A stretch of DNA of 16,102 nt, from positions 1 to 16,102 of the forward strand of contig JAOZTQ010000002.1 of NCBI GenBank assembly GCA_029939085.1, given 5' to 3'. Source of the DNA: Candidatus Nanopelagicales bacterium (GTDB lineage Bacteria > Actinomycetota > Actinomycetes > S36-B12 > GCA-2699445). A program made the translations under genes and the position numbers. Under the pieces are notes generated by a model. That model worked only from the letters and a program-made list of their open reading frames with translations, was not told the origin of the DNA and ran no database searches. Below are positions 1 through 7,216 of the stretch, piece by piece. Within the stretch, counting starts at the first letter, position 1. Every line of letters begins with the position of its first letter.

Positions 1-1
1 T

Positions 2-502
2 CCACGCACCGAGGAGTTCGCTGAGCAGATTGCGGATGAGTGCTCGCTCATCTATCCCGATTGGGAGAAAGGCAACTTCACGAAGGATGATCTGCAGCGG
101 ATCATCCGCGATGAAAAACTTTTGCTGTCACACCGAGTGGTAGGACCGTTCTTGGAGTCCTACGCGCTACTCGCAGAAGAACTGGCAAAACTTGATGACT
201 ACGTCCGTGGCGATGAGGATCAACTCGTAACTCAATGCATAGGAGTCGCCAAGCAGATGTGGTTGCAACAAAACTTGCACTCTGCTGAGTCGATTTCCAA
301 GGACTACTTCAAGAATGCATATTCTCTGGTCGAGAACTTGGGGCTGATTGGATCCAGCCAACCGGGACTACAGGAGCGTCGCCAGGAATTCGCAACCGAG
401 ATGCACGAACTCGTGGAACGAATATCTCGCATCAGAAAGATAGACCAGGAAAATCGTGGGCATGTAAACCTTGCAGAAGACCTGGCGGCTGCAAATGCCT
501 GA
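2..502 (+). CDS. plsB: Glycerol-3-phosphate 1-O-acyltransferase PlsB, C-terminal part (5' truncated by window edge)
   Basis: The frame is open from base 2 and ends at TGA 500-502, giving about 166 residues with no start in view. The fragment is helical, and the stretch reading VGPFLESYALLAEEL, then SAESISKDYFKNAYSLVENLGLI, then LQERRQEFATEM resembles, from memory, the C-terminal region of mycobacterial PlsB-type acyltransferases. The catalytic NHxxxxD and FxxEGxR motifs would lie upstream and cannot be checked. PlsB places the first acyl chain on sn-glycerol-3-phosphate at the membrane. The next gene is a HAD-PlsC fusion that would add the second acyl chain, and the same pairing exists in mycobacteria. 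The stop overlaps the next start (ATG 495), so the genes are probably translationally coupled. The family call rests on remembered similarity plus context. Confidence 0.78.
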   Translation, partial: PRTEEFAEQIADECSLIYPDWEKGNFTKDDLQRIIRDEKLLLSHRVVGPFLESYALLAEELAKLDDYVRGDEDQLVTQCIGVAKQMWLQQNLHSAESISKDYFKNAYSLVENLGLIGSSQPGLQERRQEFATEMHELVERISRIRKIDQENRGHVNLAEDLAAANA

Positions 503-1934
503 CATTGTGTGGCTCCTGGATCGTATTGAGAGCGGACCAGAGGGTCCTCAGATAGGGGCGTTTTTCGATTTTGATCAGGTCATCGTTGATTGCTACTCGG
601 CTTCGCTCTTTTTTGAACCGCGCACCCGCACCGGAGATCTTGGATTCACCCAACTTATTGAGTCACTAACCGAGCGTCGAACCTCATCTCGTCGTGGCCG
701 GGACGTCTCTGAACTGATTCGCATTGGTGCCTCCAAGCAGGCAGGTACCAAAGTCACTGCGCTACGCGACCAAAGCCGGGAGACCTTCGAAACGACGCTC
801 AGCCATCTCATCTACCCCGAGGCCCGGATGATGATTGATGCTCACCACCGAATGGGACATACGGTCGTGATTGCGACATCGGGGCTTCGACCCCTGATCC
901 TTCCGGCGGCGGAGGATCTGGGAATCCAAAAGGTAATCGCAACGGAAATGGTGATCGACAAGTACGGCCGCTATAGCGGTGCCCTCGACTCATCAGTTCG
1001 ATGGGGAAAAGAAAAGGCGGCCGCAGTCAAGGCTTTCGCTAAAGAAGAAGGAATTCGACTCAAGAGTTCCTTCGCCTACGCAAACGGTGCCGGCGACATA
1101 CCGTTCTTAGAACTAGTCGGGAACCCCTGCGCAATCAATGCGGACAGCAAGCTTCGGACTACTGCTAGAGATCACGGCTGGCCATCAGCTCTCCTCCGTC
1201 GCCCGGCACAAGATCGACCAATCGATGTTGTCCGGAGTGCGGCCGCCGTCAGTGCAATGGGTGCGGTAGTCGCTGCAGCAGCTGGAGTTGGGATCGCAAG
1301 TGGCAGTCGCTCTGCCGCTGCAAACTTTGCCTCTGGACTTGGTTCCGACGTGATGTTGCGGACCGCCGGGGTCACACTCAACGTTGTTGGCGAGGAAAAT
1401 TTATGGTCACAGCGCCCCGCCGTCTTCTTGTTTAATCACCAAAGTCAGCTCGACGTACTGGTTCTTGGTGCATTACTTCGAGAGAATTTCACCGGAGTCG
1501 CGAAAAAGTCACTAGAAAAGGATCCATTTTTTGGTCCGATTGGTTGGTTGGCGAACGTTGCATTTATCGACCGGAGTAACAACGCAAAGGCGCGCGAGGC
1601 TTTGGAGCCAGTTGTCGCCGCGCTGAAAGAAGGGCGCTCTTTAGCCGTTGCCCCAGAAGGAACTCGTTCGCCCACTCCTCGGCTCCTTCCGTTCAAGAAG
1701 GGTCCCTTTCACATTGCGATGCAGGCCGAAGTTCCACTCGTGCCTATCGTCATGCGCAACTGTGGCGAAATAATGGCGGCACATTCTTATGTGGTTCACC
1801 CCGGTGTCGTAGACGTAGCCGTACTGCCCCCAGTCGACACCCGAGATTGGGACCTCGCCGATCTGGATGAACATATAGCCCAGGTCCGGGATATGTATCT
1901 CCAGACATTGTCAGATTGGCCTACAGCTGACTGA
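495..1934 (+). CDS. plsC: HAD-IB phosphatase fused to PlsC 1-acylglycerol-3-phosphate acyltransferase
   Basis: The protein has 479 residues and two domains. The N-terminal half is a HAD-superfamily IB domain: nucleophile motif DFDQV at residues 25-29, IATSG (126-130) as motif II, Lys172 or Lys174 as the likely motif III lysine, and ANGAGD (196-201) as motif IV. A short Ala-rich stretch (about 249-270) links it to a PlsC domain with NHQSQLD (314-320), FIDRS (357-361), PEGTRS (387-392) and VPLVPIV (413-419), the four classic acyltransferase blocks. It should convert lysophosphatidic acid to phosphatidic acid at the membrane. The HAD domain's substrate is unclear; a phosphoserine or lipid phosphate has been suggested for such fusions. 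ATG 495 is preferred because it overlaps the upstream stop; an in-frame TTG at 471 would add eight residues. Mycobacteria encode the same fusion beside plsB. Confidence 0.87.
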   Translation: MPDIVWLLDRIESGPEGPQIGAFFDFDQVIVDCYSASLFFEPRTRTGDLGFTQLIESLTERRTSSRRGRDVSELIRIGASKQAGTKVTALRDQSRETFETTLSHLIYPEARMMIDAHHRMGHTVVIATSGLRPLILPAAEDLGIQKVIATEMVIDKYGRYSGALDSSVRWGKEKAAAVKAFAKEEGIRLKSSFAYANGAGDIPFLELVGNPCAINADSKLRTTARDHGWPSALLRRPAQDRPIDVVRSAAAVSAMGAVVAAAAGVGIASGSRSAAANFASGLGSDVMLRTAGVTLNVVGEENLWSQRPAVFLFNHQSQLDVLVLGALLRENFTGVAKKSLEKDPFFGPIGWLANVAFIDRSNNAKAREALEPVVAALKEGRSLAVAPEGTRSPTPRLLPFKKGPFHIAMQAEVPLVPIVMRNCGEIMAAHSYVVHPGVVDVAVLPPVDTRDWDLADLDEHIAQVRDMYLQTLSDWPTAD

Positions 1935-1936
1935 AG

Positions 1937-2695
1937 TTACGGCTGTGGTGGACCCCACTCGTACGGGTCGTAGCGTGCCTCGGCTGCGGTGACAGCATCC
2001 TCGAGTGTGAACGCTCCTTCTACCAGCGGCTTGCCCACAATCACCGCCTCGAGTCCCTGTGAACCAAGTGGAGCTAACGCATGAATATCTGTCTCGTGCT
2101 TAACTGCACCACGCGCCAACACTGGGGATGAAACCGACTCACAAATCGCAGCCAATACGTGCCGATCCTTGTGGAACCAGTGATCCCTCCCAGAATTTTC
2201 AGAGATAAGGAAACTTGGCGAACCGTAGCTGGCCAGATCATCAATCAAGTCATAGAGATCGCCGACTCGATTCCCGTTACTATCCACGGCATCCCCACCA
2301 TGTACGTTGACTCCCGCCAAGACGCGTTGATGCTGATGTTTGAGGGTGTCACGGACCCAGTTCTCGTCAGTCGCATCCGCAACATCAAGAACAATCTGCG
2401 ATGCCCCCGAGGCTAAGGCTGCCTTCAGGCGTTCATCATTTGAAATAGCACCGGCATAGATGAGATGAACTCGACCGCCACCCTTATGAGCCGCATCCGA
2501 AATTTCCGCGAGATTACCGCCAGCGCCGTTCACGGCATCTTCATCGAGGAAGAAGACTGTTCGCGCTCCCTGGTTATGCCAGCCGACAAGCGCCTGTCGC
2601 GGTATTCCGGTGTCTCCATTCTTATCTCCGGGCGGTAGGGGGCAGCGCCCACCCGCAACAGAAATTTCCGGAATCGTCTGTAGAAGTTTCGACAT
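1937..2695 (-). CDS. HisA/PriA-like TIM-barrel protein with apparently substituted active site
   Basis: The protein has 252 residues, the length of HisA/PriA, the isomerase of histidine biosynthesis. The C-terminus VIVGKPLVEGAFTLEDAV (218-235) is close to the conserved HisA phosphate-loop ending, and FLDEDA (49-54), AGAISNDERLKAAL (81-94) and AGVNVHGGD (127-135) align with successive HisA strands. By eye, residues expected in an active enzyme are changed. The first-strand Asp is Ser12 in ISV, the fifth-strand Asp is Asn130 in GVNV, the sixth-strand TDxxxDG block reads SENSGRD (165-171), and the GG of the SGGV phosphate loop is GA (ARGAV). The frame is intact, so this looks like a diverged paralogue rather than a wreck. 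It ends two bases from the convergent plsC stop. ATG 2695 is the start; the nearest Shine-Dalgarno-like GAGGA lies about 15 bases upstream. The substrate is unknown. Confidence 0.7.
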   Translation of the reverse strand: MSKLLQTIPEISVAGGRCPLPPGDKNGDTGIPRQALVGWHNQGARTVFFLDEDAVNGAGGNLAEISDAAHKGGGRVHLIYAGAISNDERLKAALASGASQIVLDVADATDENWVRDTLKHQHQRVLAGVNVHGGDAVDSNGNRVGDLYDLIDDLASYGSPSFLISENSGRDHWFHKDRHVLAAICESVSSPVLARGAVKHETDIHALAPLGSQGLEAVIVGKPLVEGAFTLEDAVTAAEARYDPYEWGPPQP

Positions 2696-2749
2696 AGAGG
2701 TAAACCTATCCTCTTCAGTTCCCTAGCCGTCGATTCGGTGCGCTTTCGA

Positions 2750-3706
2750 TCAATCCAGACTAGGTGCGGGAAGTTCGCGCAAGTCAGCCGGAGAACTCTC
2801 CGGAATGACCACTACCCCCGCGGTGTCCCAGAAATTCTGTAACCGATGCAAGCTACGTCGCCAGGCACGACGGAAATACTCCCGAGCTTCATCCCACTTA
2901 TCGCCACTCAGGAAACCGCAGTGTTCCAGACTTACGGTTGTACCTATATCGGCAGACTCGAATCCGACAACCACCCAGGTGTGGTCCCTACCCAGATCCA
3001 AGTGAGCTGGTGCTTCGAAAGTGAAAGATAGTAGCCGACCTGGTACGTAGCTCAGAATTCGACATCCTTGACTGCCGTTGCCGATCGCGTCCCCCTGTGC
3101 AGGAAACTCCAAATCGTAAACACCGCCGATCCGCAGGTCCACTCGCGCCTCGCGTACACCCCACCATTGACGCAGCAGCGCAGGATCGGTCCACGCCGAC
3201 CAAACTTCTAACGGCGGTGCGGCGACATCCACCGAAAGATCTAACTTCCGTACCTCGGCACCCGCAGCAGCAATCCGGGGAGCACCCACAGCCGCCAGAT
3301 ATCGGGAAAGCATGCGGTTGCTAAATAACTCGATAAGAACGGACCCTTCGATCCACAGTTCCAGAACCTCGAAACCATCTCTGTCTGAGTAACGCAGCGG
3401 CCACTCGTTTCTTTCCGCAATCCGCTCTACCTGATCTACGGAGCAAGCCATCGACAGCGTTATTCTCGTGGCCGTCCGCTGTTGAGCGAAATAATTGTGG
3501 ACGAAATCAGGGGGACCTTGATCGTTTATCGCTATTTCGGTACCCGAAGGTAAAACCTCGATGGAAGTACCAAGTCCGTCATTGGACCGCGTACGGTAGC
3601 CACCCGGCTTTTCCGTCATTTGCTCAACTGAACCACCCACTAGGTCGGCGATTTCCGCGACAACGTGCTGCGGATCTTGAACAGCTAAAGAGCACCGGTG
3701 CAACAT
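2750..3706 (-). CDS. VOC-like domain fused to AHSA1/SRPBCC domain protein
   Basis: The protein has 318 residues from ATG 3706. Residues 1-137 begin LHRCSLAVQDP and contain GTSIEVLPSG and LELWIEGSVLIELF, which resembles a half-barrel of the VOC (glyoxalase/dioxygenase) superfamily. Residues 153-293 are a SRPBCC/AHSA1 domain: LSVDVAAPPLEVWSAWTD, then LRQWWG, LRIGGVYDLEF and a final amphipathic helix. SRPBCC domains bind hydrophobic ligands or act as START-like co-chaperones, so the function is open. There is no signal peptide, so it is probably cytoplasmic. A longer version could begin at GTG 3769, which has AAGGG just upstream, adding 21 residues. I prefer ATG 3706 because homology to VOC starts there and the extension would place an 18-bp palindrome inside the gene. 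The SRPBCC call is firm; the VOC call is moderate. Confidence 0.75.
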   Translation of the reverse strand: MLHRCSLAVQDPQHVVAEIADLVGGSVEQMTEKPGGYRTRSNDGLGTSIEVLPSGTEIAINDQGPPDFVHNYFAQQRTATRITLSMACSVDQVERIAERNEWPLRYSDRDGFEVLELWIEGSVLIELFSNRMLSRYLAAVGAPRIAAAGAEVRKLDLSVDVAAPPLEVWSAWTDPALLRQWWGVREARVDLRIGGVYDLEFPAQGDAIGNGSQGCRILSYVPGRLLSFTFEAPAHLDLGRDHTWVVVGFESADIGTTVSLEHCGFLSGDKWDEAREYFRRAWRRSLHRLQNFWDTAGVVVIPESSPADLRELPAPSLD

Positions 3707-3744
3707 GCTCCACACTGTGGCACGTCGAGCCCAATGCATCGAGA

Positions 3745-3772
3745 CACGACACAGGTCGTGACTGGTCACGAC
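3745..3772. promoter_or_regulatory. Candidate operator: three alternating CACGAC/GTCGTG half-sites
   Basis: The divergent gap between the VOC-AHSA1 gene and the deacetylase gene contains CACGAC (3745-3750), GTCGTG (3755-3760) and CACGAC (3767-3772). The last two form a perfect 18-bp palindrome (3755-3772, nine-base arms, no spacer). The first two form a second inverted repeat with a four-base spacer. This is typical of a dimeric repressor or activator site serving one or both divergent genes. No regulator gene is adjacent, so the binding protein would act from elsewhere. The repeat is seen directly; the regulatory role is inferred. Confidence 0.5.
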
Positions 3773-3837
3773 TCACCCTTGACCCCTCGTAAGGATCTGA
3801 CTTCCACGAGAGAGAATAAGGAAGCTAAGGGGAGACA

Positions 3838-5028
3838 ATGGGAAAAAGCATTCCGTGGCGCACTGTTGCTGCCATCGCTGCGGGCGTACTTGTCGTCACT
3901 TTGTCTTTTCAGTTACCCAAAGGGACTGAATCCAACCAAGAAGCGGGTGCACAGCAAGTCAGCAGCGCCAGTGACGGCGCAGTTATTGCGAAGGCTCGTG
4001 ACTCCGTTACGACACCGCCCCTTGAGCAATCATCCGTGGATATCCCCATCCCAGCACCTGGTGAAAAGCCGAAACAACTCGTCGTAGTTTCCATCGACGG
4101 CGGCTGCGAGACCTCGGGTGGTGTGATGACTGACTTGTTGGACGTCGCACAGACCATTCAGGCTCGAATCACATTCTTCATTACCGGCTTATGTCTGCTG
4201 CCCGACCAACAACGTAACGCCTACAACCCTCCCAATCGTCCTCGCGGATCGTCAGATCTTCCGTTCGCAGATGCTTCGATGGTGGAACGCAGAGTCGAGG
4301 TCTTCGATCGGATGTACCGAGAAGGACACGAGATTGCTACCCACTTCCTCGGCCACTTCTGCGGTCCGAGCGGTGTTGGCAGCTGGAGCTCATCCGACTG
4401 GGATTCCGAATTCGCACAATCCAAGAAATTCATCGATAACTGGGCAAAATACAATCCACAAGCGGCCGAAGCGCCCACGTTGTCATTCGACTCTTCAGTA
4501 TTTAAAGGTGGGCGTACACCTTGCTTAGAAGGCGATCGACCTCAGATGCATCGTTCATTCGCTGATGCCGGATTTCGCTACGAAGCTTCCGACCCCGGAT
4601 CGCTGAAGTGGCCCGAAAAGCAAGCGAAAAACGACTTGTGGTTGTTTCCATTGCCCGCCATCAAGTTAGCCGGAACCGAAAAGTGGGTCCTATCCATGGA
4701 CTACAACCTTCTAGTGAACCAAAACAACGGCGAAGTTAACGGCAGTAAGGAAACGTGCCAACGCGTCGAAAAGCAGACCTACGACACAATGATGATGGCC
4801 CTCGAAGGGGTCTATGACGGTAACCGGGCACCACTGGTAATCGGTTCTCACCTCAATAATTGGCTGTGCGGTGCCTACATCAAGAGCCTGCATCAGTTCA
4901 TGAGGGATGCAGCTGAGAAGTATCCAGACGTGGAGTTTGTCAGCTTTCAAGATTTAGCCGATTGGCTGGATGAAATGCCCAAGAGCACCTTATCCGCTTT
5001 GCAGAAACTTGAGCCAGAGCGGTACTAA
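3838..5028 (+). CDS. Exported NodB-fold polysaccharide-deacetylase-like protein
   Basis: The protein has 396 residues. An N-terminal hydrophobic segment (8-25, after KSIPWR) is a signal peptide or anchor with no lipobox. A disordered stretch (28-78) leads into a NodB-like fold: VVVSIDGG (82-89) at the catalytic Asp motif, HEIATHFLGH (164-173) supplying the His pair, GGRTPC (224-229) as the Arg motif, SMDYN (286-290), and VIGSH (334-338) as the final His motif. Such enzymes remove N- or O-acetyl groups from glycans at the cell surface. The usual TFDDG reads SIDGG, so the second Asp, normally a metal ligand, is Gly88. From memory this looks shared with an actinobacterial family whose members often begin this block VVVSFDG. 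Six cysteines (90, 119, 175, 229, 307, 344) suggest disulfides. ATG 3838 follows AAGGGGAG. Its 3' end overlaps the convergent GNAT gene by four bases. Confidence 0.8.
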   Translation: MGKSIPWRTVAAIAAGVLVVTLSFQLPKGTESNQEAGAQQVSSASDGAVIAKARDSVTTPPLEQSSVDIPIPAPGEKPKQLVVVSIDGGCETSGGVMTDLLDVAQTIQARITFFITGLCLLPDQQRNAYNPPNRPRGSSDLPFADASMVERRVEVFDRMYREGHEIATHFLGHFCGPSGVGSWSSSDWDSEFAQSKKFIDNWAKYNPQAAEAPTLSFDSSVFKGGRTPCLEGDRPQMHRSFADAGFRYEASDPGSLKWPEKQAKNDLWLFPLPAIKLAGTEKWVLSMDYNLLVNQNNGEVNGSKETCQRVEKQTYDTMMMALEGVYDGNRAPLVIGSHLNNWLCGAYIKSLHQFMRDAAEKYPDVEFVSFQDLADWLDEMPKSTLSALQKLEPERY

Positions 5029-5561
5029 CTCAACTCGAGTGACTTAGCCATAAAGAAATCTCGCTCAATCGATCCACCCACTGGAAAAGTCCTCGTACCG
5101 ACCTTTCGGAACTCGTGCTTTTCGTAGAACTTAATCGCTCGTGAATTTGCTTGATTGGTGCCTAACCAAATCCAACTTCGACCTAACTCTCTCCCTCGAC
5201 GCTCGACACAACTCAGCAGTGCTGCCCCAACGTCTTTTCCGTGGGCTTCTTCGATCACGTACAGGCGTCGTAACTCGAGCGGGACCCCGCTGCTGAATGC
5301 AGGTGCGCCTTCCGTACTTTTCACCAGCATCGAGTAACCCAAGTTCCTACCGTTGGAGTCACGGGCAAGGTGGAACTCTATATCGATGGAGTCCATATGC
5401 TCTCGAAATGATTCTTCGTTCAATCGACTCTCGATGTGATCTTGGATATCACGCCACGGGGTCGATGAGGGGCAGGCTAACGGGAACGTACGGGCCGCTA
5501 AAGTCACGAGTTCCGCGATGTCCGCCTCTGAAGCGCGCTGGACCTGGATGTCAGAAGACAC
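5025..5561 (-). CDS. GNAT family N-acetyltransferase
   Basis: The protein has 178 residues. LRRLYVIEEAHGKDVGAALL (97-116) is the acetyl-CoA-binding strand-loop-helix (motif A), with the loop reading HGKDVGA in place of the usual Q/RxxGxG/A. IWLGTNQANSRAIKFYEKHEF (131-151) is motif B, with the Asn and Tyr typical of RimI-like members. The N-terminal half (6-80) supplies the acceptor side, and the acceptor is not predictable. The start is GTG 5559-5561, because no ATG in this frame gives a full domain, and the Shine-Dalgarno is weak. The gene is convergent with the deacetylase and lies 63 bases downstream of the zinc-ribbon gene on the same strand, so the two may share a transcript. Confidence 0.85.
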   Translation of the reverse strand: MSSDIQVQRASEADIAELVTLAARTFPLACPSSTPWRDIQDHIESRLNEESFREHMDSIDIEFHLARDSNGRNLGYSMLVKSTEGAPAFSSGVPLELRRLYVIEEAHGKDVGAALLSCVERRGRELGRSWIWLGTNQANSRAIKFYEKHEFRKVGTRTFPVGGSIERDFFMAKSLELS

Positions 5562-5624
5562 TCCATGAGTGTAAGGGCTCTCGAACCACCAGTGCGAAAG
5601 AGCGAGAGCGGTAAATCTGCCGAG

Positions 5625-5834
5625 CTAAGCGATCACTCGGTGGTCTTGAGCTGAGCGACGATTCAAACTGGAAAGCTTGCAATGATCGCAGTAGGTGACT
5701 TCGTAGGACGTCATGGGACCCCTCGTCGTCGAGTAGTCCCTCCACTGATCCACCACCCGTGTGGGAAATTCGCAGGAGGGGCAAGTGGGTCCGCAGTCAT
5801 GGTCAAGTTCCGACATGTCTCTATTGTTGCCCAT
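5625..5834 (-). CDS. Small zinc-ribbon-like hypothetical protein
   Basis: The protein has 69 residues. Two CxxC knuckles, CPSC (18-21) and CDHC (49-52), are 27 residues apart with an extra Cys14, which is the layout of a small zinc ribbon. Nothing else is recognisable; it may bind nucleic acid or a protein partner. The reading frame extends to 5897, but ATG 5834 is chosen because GGAGGG lies about eight bases upstream. The ribosome-binding site and start are overlapped by a nine-base inverted repeat (5835-5843 with 5860-5868). The coding status rests on the Cys pattern, the good ribosome-binding site and the absence of a better frame. No specific function is proposed. Confidence 0.62.
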   Translation of the reverse strand: MGNNRDMSELDHDCGPTCPSCEFPTRVVDQWRDYSTTRGPMTSYEVTYCDHCKLSSLNRRSAQDHRVIA

Positions 5835-5868
5835 TTTGTGTCCCTCCGAAACAATTTCAGGACACAAA
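5835..5868 (-). promoter_or_regulatory. Inverted repeat across the ribosome-binding site of the zinc-ribbon gene
   Basis: On the minus strand TTTGTGTCC (5868-5860) is followed after 16 bases by GGACACAAA (5843-5835), which abuts the ATG at 5834. The second arm takes the last two G of the GGAGGG Shine-Dalgarno. A further GACACAA copy sits at 5872-5878 on the plus strand. In RNA the repeat could form a hairpin that limits ribosome access; in DNA it could be an operator. The pairing is seen directly; the role is inferred. Confidence 0.4.
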
Positions 5869-5922
5869 TGCGACACAAGAGTGACTTTTTTTCTCAAAAA
5901 GGGCGCCAGCTACCCCATTTTG

Positions 5923-5937
5923 CTTCGGATTCCGAAG
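5923..5937. repeat. 15-bp palindrome between AI-2E transporter and zinc-ribbon genes
   Basis: CTTCGGA, T, TCCGAAG is a perfect inverted repeat with seven-base arms around one base. It lies 62 bases past the AI-2E stop and about 90 bases before the zinc-ribbon start. It has no T-run on either side in the minus direction, so it is not a classic terminator. It may be a protein-binding site or a weak terminator without a U-tract. The rest of the gap (5869-5998) shows only an A/T-rich CTTTTT/AAAAAG pairing near 5885-5900. Confidence 0.35.
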
Positions 5938-5998
5938 TTGAACCCACTGAATCATGAGTCTTCGTCTCAAAGTTGTGACATTCGGAAATCTATTTGTC

Positions 5999-7072
5999 TC
6001 AGCTTGAAACCGGTGATTCCTCCGCTGGGGGATTGTCAGGCTCATTCTGACGCCGATACGCCATGATGCGTTTCCGGACCGCAATCAAAGTGGCCACAAT
6101 AGGCGCCGACAAGGTCGCACCAACCAAACCTGCCAGCGTCGCACCCACAATGGTCGAACCGAGATTAACGATGGGATGGAGCGCCAACTTATCGCTCGTA
6201 ACTTTCGTCAACAACAAAGTCTGGATCACATTCTGTGTCACCAATACGACGATCAACATGATGACGGCATCCTGCAATCCGCCGGCACCGAGTGCCACCA
6301 GCACGGCAAAGGCACCGCTCACGATAGCCCCGAGGTAGGGAATGAAGGAGGTTACGAATGTCACCAATGCGACCGTGAACGCCAACGGAATATCCAGCAC
6401 TAGCATCGCTAGTCCGATAGTGATTGACACCGGGATGCTGCTAATCGCCAGTCCCGAAAAGTACGAGCGGATGGAATCGGTCGCGTCGTCCAACAAACCC
6501 GAACCGAGATCCTTGGGCAGGCCCATGCTGCCGGCGACCCAATCTCGGATCATTTGCCAATCCTTGAGCAGGTAGTACAACAGGAAAACCCCGACAAACA
6601 GGCCGATCAGGAAGGCTGCCACACTCGAGAATCCCGCCTGGATGGCATTGCCAGCCGCACCACCAGAAGCACCGGAACTTATGGACTCCCAGAGATTCTC
6701 CAGACTTTCCAGGGTTAAACCCTGGTTGGCCAGCCAATCTTGAATTACGGCCCAACCTTGCGTCAGCTGGGTAGAAATGAGTTCGCGCTGATCAAAGACC
6801 CCTTTAACTGCCAGAAAAATCGAGGCCACTGTGATGGAAACTAGACCTAACAAGACTATTGCCGCTGACAGTGAACGGGGAAGTCCTAGAGCCGCAAGAC
6901 GATCCACCAACGGATAGAAAATCATTCCTACAACGACAGCTACCGCTAGGGGAATCAAGAGACCTGACAGTTGAGCCAGACCGAAATAAAGTCCCACCAC
7001 TAAGGCGATGAATCCCAGAACAAGCCAGGATCCGACGCCGAGAAGTTTCAGCCAACGTGGCATCCCCGTCAT
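5999..7072 (-). CDS. AI-2E family transporter (UPF0118 membrane protein)
   Basis: The protein has 357 residues from ATG 7072. Hydrophobic segments lie near residues 13-33, 36-55, 67-89, 150-168, 207-228, 231-250, 252-282 and 303-331, with a large soluble loop between about 90 and 148. This is the AI-2E (PerM/YdiK-like) layout. The block FIPYLGAI (243-250) and the C-terminal LHPIVNLGSTIVGATLAGLVGATLSAP match the family signature closely. Members have been linked to autoinducer-2 export or Na+/H+ antiport, but substrate cannot be predicted here. The start is chosen because GAAGGA lies three bases upstream; upstream in-frame ATGs at 7102 and 7153 lack a Shine-Dalgarno. The acidic, Pro-rich tail (344-357) is cytoplasmic. 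The gene is separated from the tRNA by a strong hairpin. Confidence 0.88.
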   Translation of the reverse strand: MTGMPRWLKLLGVGSWLVLGFIALVVGLYFGLAQLSGLLIPLAVAVVVGMIFYPLVDRLAALGLPRSLSAAIVLLGLVSITVASIFLAVKGVFDQRELISTQLTQGWAVIQDWLANQGLTLESLENLWESISSGASGGAAGNAIQAGFSSVAAFLIGLFVGVFLLYYLLKDWQMIRDWVAGSMGLPKDLGSGLLDDATDSIRSYFSGLAISSIPVSITIGLAMLVLDIPLAFTVALVTFVTSFIPYLGAIVSGAFAVLVALGAGGLQDAVIMLIVVLVTQNVIQTLLLTKVTSDKLALHPIVNLGSTIVGATLAGLVGATLSAPIVATLIAVRKRIMAYRRQNEPDNPPAEESPVSS

Positions 7073-7216
7073 AATTCCTTCGTCTTTGGAAGCCTTGCCC
7101 ATGCGCTGAAAACTAGGGGCAGCAGCACGACATTGCAAACCATCGCCTGCCAATCACGTTCCCGCGCGCGCACTCAACCGATTCCAGGGACATTGTCTGC
7201 CCGGCTAATCTGCATA

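Noticed and set aside
2159..2416. 85-codon plus-strand frame across the HisA-like gene
   Set aside because: Antisense to a frame with clear TIM-barrel motifs, with no domain or ribosome-binding site of its own.
3698..4087. 129-codon plus-strand frame overlapping the deacetylase start
   Set aside because: Out of frame with the NodB-like product, Arg/Ser/Pro-rich and without recognisable features.
5881..5910. A/T-rich CTTTTT/AAAAAG pairing next to GGCGCC as a terminator of the AI-2E gene
   Set aside because: The G/C part has no stable loop and the T-run is internal to the pairing, so I could not support an intrinsic terminator.
5682..5957. 91-codon plus-strand frame across the zinc-ribbon gene and its upstream gap
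   Set aside because: No domain and no ribosome-binding site; the opposite strand has the CxxC pattern and a strong GGAGGG.
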